A DNA stretch of 6,952 bases, taken from contig JAQUNB010000062.1 in assembly GCA_028717825.1 (NCBI GenBank), positions 1 through 6,952 of the forward strand, given 5' to 3'. The DNA comes from Candidatus Omnitrophota bacterium. Its GTDB lineage: Bacteria > Omnitrophota > Gorgyraeia > Tantalellales > Tantalellaceae. The translations under genes were made by a program, and so were the position numbers. A model generated the notes under the pieces. The model was not told the origin of the DNA. It ran no database searches and worked only from the letters and a program-made list of their open reading frames with translations. Shown in pieces: positions 1-4,647 of this stretch. The first letter of the stretch is position 1. Each line of letters opens with the position of its first letter.

Positions 1-1074
1 GTAAGGTATTGTTCCGGCAAGCTTTGCGACTTTTTCTATCTGGATCTCAGACTTTCCCTGTTTGCCTATTAAAACTACTTCATCCCCTATTTTGACATCG
101 CTGACGCTACCGACATCGAGGAACGTCTGGTCCATCGTTACTTTACCCACAACCCTGACATATTCTCCCTTAACCAGCGCTTCCGCCTTATTTGAGAGGA
201 TCCTGCCGTAGCCGTCGGCGTAACCTATCGGGATAGTAGCTATCTTTGTGTGTTTTTCCGTAATATACGTTCGACCATAGCTAATAGATCTGCCGGGGGG
301 AGTATCTTTTAGATGGACTATTTTTGTTTTTAAATTCATAACCGGTTTTAAATTAAAATTTTTTCTGAAACTTTCTTTAGGATATACACCATAAAGCAGT
401 ATCCCGGTACGTACAAGATTAAGATGCGCTTTTTTCCAATCGACGACCGCAATACTGTTTGCCGCGTGTTTATATTTCACGGAGATATTCGCTTCCTCCA
501 TTTTATCCAGGACTTCCCCTAAAGCGGTTATCTGCGTATTGGTCACAAGTTTATCTCTTGCCGCCGAAGAAAAATGGGTATATACGCCTTCAAGTTCTAT
601 CTCTTTCGCGGAATGGACTTTTTTTATAAAATCGAACGCATCCGTATACCAGACGCCTATCCTGCCCATACCGGTGTCGACTTTTACATGAACTTTGGGC
701 CGCACTTTCATCGCGCGCGCCAGGCGAACAAGAATATTTAACAGCCTCTCGTCGCATAAAGTCAAAGTAATGTTGTTTTTGACCGCAGCTTTGGCTTCTT
801 CTTCCAAGGTAGACCCGAGCACAAGCACGGGCGCCTTTATACCGGATTCCCTAAGAGTCATAGCCTCATCTACGGTCGCGACGCCAAGATAGTCTATCCC
901 TTCCTCGACCAAGGTTTTACTAACTTGACACAAGCCATGTCCGTAAGCATTGGCTTTAACCACCGCCATAACAGCAGTATTTTTATCCGTAAGTTCTTTT
1001 TTGATACAGACAAGATTATGTCTTACGGCACTTAAGTCTATCTCCGCCCAAGTTGGTCTATAGTTTGTTTTCAT
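1..1074 (-). CDS. alr: Alanine racemase, C-terminus cut by window edge
   Basis: A PLP-dependent fold-type III racemase that interconverts L- and D-alanine in the cytoplasm and so supplies D-alanine for peptidoglycan. I translated 358 codons without a stop; the frame is still open at base 1, so probably some 10-30 residues are missing compared with the usual 360-390. The PLP-binding lysine is Lys40 in AVVKANAYGHG. Further family signatures are GMGRIG (about 140), the ANSIA segment (about 203-207), the catalytic tyrosine Tyr266 in SYGRTY, and IPIGYADGYGR followed by GKVTMD. The start at 1074 is well supported: GAGG lies 6 nt before the ATG and the N-terminus (TWAEIDLSAVRHN) aligns with the family. 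It is the last gene of the minus-strand run, separated from tsaB by a 515-nt repeat-filled spacer, so it may have its own promoter. Identification is firm. Confidence 0.96.
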   Translation of the reverse strand, partial: MKTNYRPTWAEIDLSAVRHNLVCIKKELTDKNTAVMAVVKANAYGHGLCQVSKTLVEEGIDYLGVATVDEAMTLRESGIKAPVLVLGSTLEEEAKAAVKNNITLTLCDERLLNILVRLARAMKVRPKVHVKVDTGMGRIGVWYTDAFDFIKKVHSAKEIELEGVYTHFSSAARDKLVTNTQITALGEVLDKMEEANISVKYKHAANSIAVVDWKKAHLNLVRTGILLYGVYPKESFRKNFNLKPVMNLKTKIVHLKDTPPGRSISYGRTYITEKHTKIATIPIGYADGYGRILSNKAEALVKGEYVRVVGKVTMDQTFLDVGSVSDVKIGDEVVLIGKQGKSEIQIEKVAKLAGTIPY

Positions 1075-1084
1075 GTTCTTCCTC
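1075..1084 (-). promoter_or_regulatory. Ribosome binding site of alr
   Basis: On the minus strand the sequence TTGAGGAAGAAC directly precedes the ATG, giving a GAGG core with 6 nt spacing. It is the second clearest Shine-Dalgarno in the window after that of mtnA, and it supports the chosen start. Confidence 0.7.
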
Positions 1085-1095
1085 AATAGTTTGTT

Positions 1096-1205
1096 TCGCG
1101 ATCAAAAGGTTAATTTTATAAATAATGAAAAACCGTTTTTGCTGACTTTTATCATGTAATCAAAGGTTTTTTTGCAAACCATAAAAAACCGTTTTTGTTC
1201 AGAGT
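1096..1205. repeat. Palindrome element, two tandem copies before alr
   Basis: The 13-bp near-perfect palindrome AAAAACCGTTTTT (6-bp arms around one central base) occurs at 1128-1140 and again at 1184-1196. Both sit in a longer similar context of roughly 50 nt (ATCAAA plus GGTT, an A/T-rich stretch, the palindrome, then GCT or GTTCA). The first copy is 54 nt before the alr start codon. The same element precedes tsaE and thiL. The outer copy also has GGTTT/AAACC arms at 1165-1169 and 1176-1180. It could be an operator-like site or a structured 5' leader; the sequence alone does not decide. Confidence 0.65.
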
Positions 1206-1326
1206 ACTGTTTCTCGTAACATGACTCGTCATTAGCATGTGGGAAGATTAGGAGTATTCCCAAGATACACCCTCTACGTCATCCCCGCATGTTCTTAGCG
1301 AGGATCTAATAAAAATCTTAATGGAT

Positions 1327-1451
1327 TCCCGCTGAACGCCTCTTCATACTCGCCTTGGCGCGGGAATGACGCAGGGGTAACAAAACACGAACCCTAAACG
1401 ACTAGACACGAGCCACAAGTCACTAGTCACGAACTACGCGTGGGCCGAAAC
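1327..1451. repeat. 125-nt conserved spacer block, copy A
   Basis: First of three near-identical blocks; it differs at 4 of 125 positions from the copy at 3172-3296. It starts inside an inverted repeat, ATTCCCGC at 1325-1332 and GCGGGAAT at 1360-1367, separated by 27 nt. It then passes through the GACGCAGGGG linker into heptamer words of the type nCACnAG. The inverted repeat resembles REP/dRS3-type elements in other bacteria. No T-run follows on either strand, so it is not an ordinary intrinsic terminator. Confidence 0.85.
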
Positions 1452-1594
1452 ACGAACCCCGGATCCCGACCCCCAATCGTCCATCGTCTTAGCGAGTGAA
1501 GCGAGCGGTCGTCTGTCGTCCAACTTGCCGTATCCACCGCCACTACATACCACATACTATATACTACATACGTTCTTCGTAACTCGTCTTCATC
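1385..1594. repeat. Period-7 tract, tsaB-alr spacer (30 units)
   Basis: From 1385 to 1594 the sequence can be cut into 30 consecutive 7-nt words in which neighbours resemble each other. The word family changes along the tract: nCACnAG words first, then ATCGTCC/ATCGTCT, GCGAGC-type words, GTCTGTC, then CATACCA/CATACTA/TATACTA, and finally TCTTCGT/AACTCGT. A 7-nt period breaks any reading frame, so the tract is non-coding. It overlaps the tsaB stop codon at 1590-1592. Confidence 0.75.
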
Positions 1595-2261
1595 GCACAA
1601 CAATATTACATTCCTTCGGATGCAGATACAACGGCTCGAGCGTTTCGGGATCATCAGTTTTCGTTTGCGCTTTTTTCTGCCCCAGACGGCCCAAGACATC
1701 CGCCCTTGGATACCAATCTATCTTATCCGAATATTCCGCAAGAGGACAGGTCTCTAACTTATCTTTATATTTTTTAATGCCGCTGCCGAAGAAGAATACT
1801 TTTTCTTTTAAATTTGACACAAGTTCTTCTACCGTAAGCAAAAGATAATCTGTCTCTTTTTTAAAATCGCTTTCCGTGCGGCGGTAGATGCAAGTATATA
1901 TCTTTTCTTTATGGGCATCAAGAAAAGGTGCGACGATTTTTTTATTTTTGGGGGCATTCTCAACTATCGCGTCCATTGTCGGGACACCGACTACTTTCAC
2001 TTTCAAAGATAAAGACAACCCCTTGACCATAGTTACAGCTATGCGCAACCCCGTGAACGACCCCGGTCCCAGCCCCACGCAGATAAGCTCGACATCACTA
2101 AGCGACCACTTGGCTTTTTTCAATAAAGCGCTTATAGTTGGAATAAGCACCTCACTGTGCTTTATACCCACGTTCTCATGGAACGCCGCTTTTACCTTAT
2201 CATTATCAAGTAAAGCGACGCTCAAAAATTCTGTCGATGTGTCGAATGCTAGTGTTCTCAT
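1590..2261 (-). CDS. tsaB: tRNA threonylcarbamoyladenosine synthesis protein TsaB
   Basis: TsaB is an ASKHA-fold, catalytically inactive paralogue of TsaD. It dimerises with TsaD and, with TsaE, supports transfer of the threonylcarbamoyl group from TC-AMP to A37 of ANN-decoding tRNAs. The protein has 223 residues, close to the usual 220-235. Visible signatures are FDTST at 6-10, GLGPGSFTGLRIA at 63-75, LDAHKEKIY at 114-122 and EPLYLHPKE near the C-terminus. The start at 2261 (MRTLAFDTST) matches the family. The frame stays open upstream to 2423, but those 54 codons are translated repeat DNA and are not included. The Shine-Dalgarno is weak (GAGAC-like) and lies inside the heptamer tract, so translation may be inefficient or depend on other signals. 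The stop codon sits in another heptamer tract. tsaE lies upstream across a 329-nt spacer. Confidence 0.95.
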   Translation of the reverse strand: MRTLAFDTSTEFLSVALLDNDKVKAAFHENVGIKHSEVLIPTISALLKKAKWSLSDVELICVGLGPGSFTGLRIAVTMVKGLSLSLKVKVVGVPTMDAIVENAPKNKKIVAPFLDAHKEKIYTCIYRRTESDFKKETDYLLLTVEELVSNLKEKVFFFGSGIKKYKDKLETCPLAEYSDKIDWYPRADVLGRLGQKKAQTKTDDPETLEPLYLHPKECNIVVR

Positions 2262-2345
2262 GTCGTCTCTGGCTCTCGGGGCTCGGCCCCCGGCCCACGC
2301 ATTTCGGGTTTTGGGGTTCGTGTTTCGGGTTTCGTGGTTCACCCT
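2262..2345. repeat. Period-7 tract abutting the tsaB start (12 units)
   Basis: Twelve 7-nt words run from the base next to the tsaB start codon to 2345, most clearly TCGGGTT, TTGGGGT, TCGTGTT, TCGGGTT, TCGTGGT. Read on the minus strand these are the same AACACGA/ACCACGA words that form the tract in the three conserved blocks on the plus strand, so this piece is inverted relative to them. It takes the place of the usual leader and ribosome binding site of tsaB. Confidence 0.7.
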
Positions 2346-2370
2346 AATAAACAATGTTGATTGCCAATTA

Positions 2371-2455
2371 AGGTTACTTGAGGTTACGTTAAAACCAACT
2401 ACACGACATTGCGAGAAACGCAACCAAATTAACCTTACGTAACATTATGTAACCT
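2371..2455. repeat. Opposed period-10 arrays (AGGTTA / TAACCT), short version
   Basis: Two AGGTTAC units start exactly 10 nt apart at 2371 and 2381. After a 30-nt centre, AACC or AACA words start at 2422, 2431, 2441 and 2451, again 10 nt apart except for the first step of 9. The two sides are inverted with respect to each other. The core AAGGTTACTTGAGGTTA matches the reverse complement of the right side at 14 of 17 positions, so a transcript could form an imperfect hairpin and a protein would see helically phased half-sites. Confidence 0.7.
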
Positions 2456-2490
2456 TTGTTCCACGATATAGTTTATCGTCCCCCACCGCC

Positions 2491-2595
2491 ACTATATACC
2501 ATATACGTTCTTTAACTGTTTCGTTTTCATCTCGACTATATACGTTCTTAAGCAGTATAGTTCCCGGTACCACATACTACCTACCACATACTATT
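2491..2595. repeat. Period-7 tract ending in the tsaE stop codon (15 units)
   Basis: Fifteen 7-nt words, clearest at the ends: ACTATAT, ACCATAT, ACGTTCT at 2491-2511 and TACCACA, TACTACC, TACCACA, TACTATT at 2568-2595. A near copy of TATACGTTCTT recurs at a distance of 35 nt, that is 5 x 7, and related words occur after tsaB (1546-1573) and after mtnA (4819-4846). The tsaE stop codon (2591-2593) is inside the last word. Confidence 0.7.
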
Positions 2596-3061
2596 TAAGC
2601 TCTTTAATTATGCTCTTGTACTTTTCCCCCGCCGCCCTGAAACTCATCTTTCTTTCATCAGGTTTTTGGCCGTATTCTAAAGTGATCTCAAGATATTCTT
2701 CGGGTAAAATTTCCGTTATTTTATCGGCCCATTCCACAACGGTCACGCCGTTACCGTAAAAATAACGTTCGTAATCAAGTGTTTCGCAGAAATGTTTTAG
2801 GTCCAGTCGGTATATGTCAAAATGGTACAGATCCGTTTTCCCGCGATATTCTTTCACGATAACAAAAGAAGGACTGTTCACATAAATGTGCTCTTTAACG
2901 CCAAGCCCCTTGGCGAGGCCTTTAACGAACATGGTTTTGCCTACTCCGAGCTCACCAACAAGGGCGATAAAATCTCTTTTTTTAAGTTTTTTTGCCAGAG
3001 CGGAAGCTACCTTAACCGTCTCTTCCGGTGAATGGGTTGTGATCGTTTTGTTATTTTCCAT
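2591..3061 (-). CDS. tsaE: tRNA t6A37 ATPase TsaE
   Basis: A small P-loop ATPase that binds the TsaB-TsaD complex and is needed for repeated rounds of tRNA threonylcarbamoylation; cytoplasmic. The protein has 156 residues, typical for the family. The Walker A motif GELGVGKT is at 36-43, the switch-like SPSF at 63-66 (SPTF in most homologues), YHFDIYRL at 79-86, and the Walker B-like VVEWADK at 108-114. The N-terminal part with SPEETVKVASALA also fits. The ATG at 3061 leaves a normal N-terminus; the ribosome binding site is weak, only GTAGAAAAAA before the ATG. The gene lies between thiL and tsaB but is separated from both by repeat-filled spacers of 464 and 329 nt, unlike the tight packing common in other bacteria. 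Its stop codon TAG belongs to a TAGTATGTGG repeat word. Confidence 0.96.
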   Translation of the reverse strand: MENNKTITTHSPEETVKVASALAKKLKKRDFIALVGELGVGKTMFVKGLAKGLGVKEHIYVNSPSFVIVKEYRGKTDLYHFDIYRLDLKHFCETLDYERYFYGNGVTVVEWADKITEILPEEYLEITLEYGQKPDERKMSFRAAGEKYKSIIKELK

Positions 3062-3072
3062 TTTTTTCTACT

Positions 3073-3128
3073 TCGCGATCAAATGGCTGTTTTTGAAAAC
3101 CATGAAAAACCGTTTTTGCTCATAGTTG
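3073..3128. repeat. Palindrome element before tsaE
   Basis: It begins TCGCGATCAAA and contains AAAAACCGTTTTT at 3105-3117, whose near edge is 44 nt from the tsaE start codon. Like the outer copy before alr, it has a GTTTT/AAAAC pair just before the palindrome. The A/T-rich TTTATAAAAT stretch present in the thiL copy, and nearly so in the alr copy, is replaced here. Confidence 0.65.
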
Positions 3129-3134
3129 TCTCGG

Positions 3135-3155
3135 GCGCACACATGGGTGCGCACC
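3135..3155. repeat. GCGCAC / GTGCGC inverted repeat
   Basis: GCGCAC (3135-3140) and GTGCGC (3147-3152) form a perfect 6-bp stem with a 6-nt loop, overlapping the perfect 10-bp palindrome GGTGCGCACC (3146-3155). The thiL spacer keeps the left arm and loop (GCGCACACATGGGT) but the right arm is lost there; the alr spacer has neither. Confidence 0.55.
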
Positions 3156-3171
3156 TACGTTTTTTTTGGAC

Positions 3172-3296
3172 TCCCGCTGAACGCCTCTTCATGCTCGCCT
3201 TGGCGCGGGAATGACGCAGGGGTAACGAAACACGAACCCCAAACGACTAGACACGAGCCACAAGTCACTAGTCACGAACCACGCGTGGGCCGAAAC
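3172..3296. repeat. 125-nt conserved spacer block, copy B
   Basis: It is identical to copy C (4523-4647) except for one base (T at 3223, G at 4574), including an unbroken 73-nt identity at 3224-3296. The right arm GCGGGAAT is at 3205-3212; the left arm has one change (ACTCCCGC at 3170-3177), which would weaken the stem in this copy. Confidence 0.88.
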
Positions 3297-3334
3297 CCAA
3301 ACCCCGAACAACGAGTCACGGCCGTCCATCGGCC
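3230..3334. repeat. Period-7 tract, thiL-tsaE spacer, first part (15 units)
   Basis: Fifteen 7-nt words start with ACACGAA and continue through nCACnAG words to AGTCACG, GCCGTCC and ATCGGCC. The first nine words are shared with the other two conserved blocks; the remaining words differ, so the sequence diverges while the period holds. Confidence 0.7.
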
Positions 3335-3340
3335 TACATT

Positions 3341-3443
3341 ACATGAAGTTAATTCAGGTTAATTAATGTTACATGAGGTTACGTATCGCGATAAGTGCAA
3401 CCTAATTTAACCTCAATTAACCTTATATAACATTATGTAACCT
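3341..3443. repeat. Opposed period-10 arrays, long version
   Basis: On the left, GTT falls at 3348, 3358, 3368 and 3378. On the right, AAC falls at 3399, 3409, 3419, 3429 and 3439. Every step is exactly 10 nt. The unit is roughly AATTnAGGTT on the left and its reverse complement on the right, mirrored about 3389.5. Comparing 50 nt of each side (3331-3380 with 3399-3448 reversed) gives 37 matches of 50. The same design occurs at 2371-2455, and both examples end in the same word run (AACATTATGTAACCT). A transcript could fold into a long imperfect hairpin; on DNA the units would lie on one face of the helix. Confidence 0.8.
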
Positions 3444-3531
3444 CCGCCCCTCGTCCTTCGTCCCAGCGAGCGCAGCGAGCGTCCCTCGTAATGGCTAGTC
3501 ACCAGCCACCAGTCACTAGTGACAATCAGAG
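3441..3531. repeat. Period-7 tract reaching the thiL stop codon (13 units)
   Basis: Words CCCTCGT, CCTTCGT, then GCGAGC-type words, CCCTCGT, and then AGTCACC, AGCCACC, AGTCACT, AGTGACA. The last group is a variant of the nCACnAG heptamer found in the conserved blocks. It contains the perfect 12-bp palindrome GTCACTAGTGAC at 3512-3523, two bases beyond the thiL stop codon. Confidence 0.7.
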
Positions 3532-4422
3532 GTGCTCAAACCCTTTCATACAGAGCCTTTGAACGCGTCCCTCTTTGCCTACTATAGTCCGGCCTTTCTC
3601 TCGCCCAACAATTTCGCCTATAATGTAAAACGCCGGCCCGAATGACTTTATCTTTTTGCTCGTGAAGAGCCTTTTAGCCTCTTTCATGCTCATCGTAAAC
3701 AAAAGTTCAAAACTTTCACCGTAATATAAGGCGTCTTTTACGGACAGGTCTTTCGACAAAGGGACGGCGTCTTCATACAACCTGCATCCCAGTTTATTCA
3801 TTTCGCATATCCTTCCCAAATCGACAGCTATCCCGTCCGAAACATCTATCATACAATTTATCTTAAAATTCCCCGCTAAAAATCTGGATTCTTTCATGCG
3901 CGGCAAAAAGTCAAGATGGTTTTTTTTGCCATCACGTACGGGGCCGGTTACGAGCACCAGATCGCCTTTTTTCGCGCCTTGCCGTTTTATCAGTTTCTTT
4001 TTCTCGACAAATCCCATTATCGAAACATCGATAACAAGAGATTTCGCGCGGACCGTGTCCCCGCCGATCACTTTTACGTTGAACTTTTCGCATACCGCGA
4101 ATATACCGTCATATATCCGCCGGACATCCGCAAGTTTCATCCCTTTAGGGATCCCTATACTTATAATCACAAATTTAGGCTCTCCGCCCATAGCGGCGAT
4201 GTCGCTTATATTAACAGCGACCGATTTCCATCCGATACTTTTAAGGTCAGCGTTCTTTAATTTGAAATGTGTTCCATCGGTTATCATATCGCTCGCCCAG
4301 AGAAGATAATGCTTGTTATCGTAGTCGATCACGGCACAATCGTCTCCAATGCCGAGTTTTACGGGCTTTCCGCACTTCCCGGCCTTTTTAGCGATGTAAT
4401 TTATCAGTTCGAGTTCTTTCAT
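3526..4422 (-). CDS. thiL: Thiamine-monophosphate kinase
   Basis: An ATP-dependent kinase that converts thiamine monophosphate to thiamine pyrophosphate, the last step of cofactor synthesis; a cytoplasmic member of the PurM/AIRS-like superfamily. Motifs in order are GIGDDCAV (24-31), SDMITDGTHF (44-53), NISDIAAMGGEP (71-82), GGDT (120-123), VTGP (158-161), MIDVSDGIAVDL (191-202) and GESFELLF (235-242). The paired aspartates that bind metal and nucleotide are present. Oddities: 298 residues is somewhat short against about 310-330 in model bacteria, the usual glycine-rich LG-SAAGL stretch after VTG is replaced by a shorter VRDGKKNHLDFLPRMKE segment, and GEDYELLF reads GESFELLF. Similar short forms may exist in related lineages. 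The ribosome binding site is weak (AAAAAGAAC). The ATG at 4422 gives the expected N-terminus (ELELINYIAKKAG). Confidence 0.92.
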   Translation of the reverse strand: MKELELINYIAKKAGKCGKPVKLGIGDDCAVIDYDNKHYLLWASDMITDGTHFKLKNADLKSIGWKSVAVNISDIAAMGGEPKFVIISIGIPKGMKLADVRRIYDGIFAVCEKFNVKVIGGDTVRAKSLVIDVSIMGFVEKKKLIKRQGAKKGDLVLVTGPVRDGKKNHLDFLPRMKESRFLAGNFKINCMIDVSDGIAVDLGRICEMNKLGCRLYEDAVPLSKDLSVKDALYYGESFELLFTMSMKEAKRLFTSKKIKSFGPAFYIIGEIVGREKGRTIVGKEGRVQRLCMKGFEHL

Positions 4423-4430
4423 GTTCTTTT

Positions 4431-4481
4431 TGCGATCAAAAGTTTATTTTATAAATCATGAAAAACCGTTTTTGTTCAGAG
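4431..4481. repeat. Palindrome element before thiL
   Basis: TGCGATCAAAAG, then an A/T-rich TTTATTTTATAAAT stretch, then AAAAACCGTTTTT at 4461-4473, whose near edge is 39 nt from the thiL start codon. It is closest to the inner copy before alr. The minus-strand TATAAAAT could serve as a -10 box, but no -35 box is recognisable at the right distance. Confidence 0.65.
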
Positions 4482-4522
4482 TTGTCTCGGGCGCACACAT
4501 GGGTCCCTACATTTTTTTGGAT

Positions 4523-4647
4523 TCCCGCTGAACGCCTCTTCATGCTCGCCTTGGCGCGGGAATGACGCAGGGGGAACGAAACACGAACCCCAAACGACTA
4601 GACACGAGCCACAAGTCACTAGTCACGAACCACGCGTGGGCCGAAAC
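4523..4647. repeat. 125-nt conserved spacer block, copy C
   Basis: It is 124/125 identical to copy B and 120/125 to copy A. It has both intact arms of the inverted repeat, ATTCCCGC at 4521-4528 and GCGGGAAT at 4556-4563. The heptamer words begin in its second half and run on into the long tract to 4846. Confidence 0.88.

Larger units (their letters stand above)
1075..1589. other. Repeat-filled spacer between tsaB and alr (515 nt)
   Basis: No credible gene lies here. Reading from the alr start outward it holds two tandem copies of the palindrome element (about 1096-1205), a segment without recognised repeats (about 1206-1320), the 125-nt conserved block (1327-1451), and a period-7 tract that continues to the tsaB stop codon. 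Short open frames on both strands cross module borders, are not kept in the other copies of the same modules, and have no ribosome binding site. No classical terminator (GC-rich hairpin followed by a T-run on the minus strand) was found. Confidence 0.8.
2262..2590. other. Repeat-filled spacer between tsaE and tsaB (329 nt)
   Basis: No gene is visible. The spacer holds an inverted heptamer tract next to the tsaB start (2262-2345), an opposed pair of period-10 arrays (2371-2455), and a second heptamer tract (2491-2595) that ends in the tsaE stop codon. Unlike the other three long spacers it lacks both the AAAAACCGTTTTT element and the ATTCCCGC block. Plus-strand open frames here run antisense through tsaB and are not credible genes. 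Confidence 0.75.
3062..3525. other. Repeat-filled spacer between thiL and tsaE (464 nt)
   Basis: This is the most complete of the four composite spacers. From the tsaE start outward: palindrome element (3073-3128), GCGCAC/GTGCGC stem-loop (3135-3152), conserved 125-nt block (3172-3296), heptamer tract (to 3334), opposed period-10 arrays (3341-3443), second heptamer tract (3441-3525), and the thiL stop codon. Plus-strand frames such as the one starting near 3126 are translated repeats and are not kept in the other copies. Confidence 0.8.

Noticed and set aside
1112..1120. Possible -10 box (minus-strand TATAAAAT) before alr, also before thiL
   Set aside because: No -35-like hexamer at 16-18 nt and the tsaE copy of the element lacks it; not strong enough to call.
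1325..1367. ATTCCCGC inverted repeat as an intrinsic terminator
   Set aside because: The 27-nt middle is long and no T-run follows on the transcribed strand; the T/A-run lies on the wrong side.
1427..1699. 90-codon minus-strand frame
   Set aside because: It overlaps the tsaB 3' end in another frame and otherwise runs through the heptamer tract; no homologous character.
2262..2423. 54-codon N-terminal extension of tsaB
   Set aside because: The family-typical start MRTLAFDTST is at 2261; the extension translates repeat words and the period-10 array.
3230..3334. CRISPR array
   Set aside because: Units are 7 nt with no unique spacers of fixed length, and no cas gene is present.
3126..3362. Plus-strand frame of 78 codons
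   Set aside because: It is a translation of repeat modules, crosses the start of the period-10 array and is not kept in the sister spacers.
3896..4309. Long plus-strand frames opposite thiL, and similar ones opposite mtnA and the protease
   Set aside because: They are antisense shadows of genes with clear family motifs.
4458..4565. Plus-strand 35-codon frame beginning ATGAAAAACCGT
   Set aside because: The matching frame has a stop after seven codons in the tsaE spacer, the join with the next module shifts frame, and no ribosome binding site is visible.
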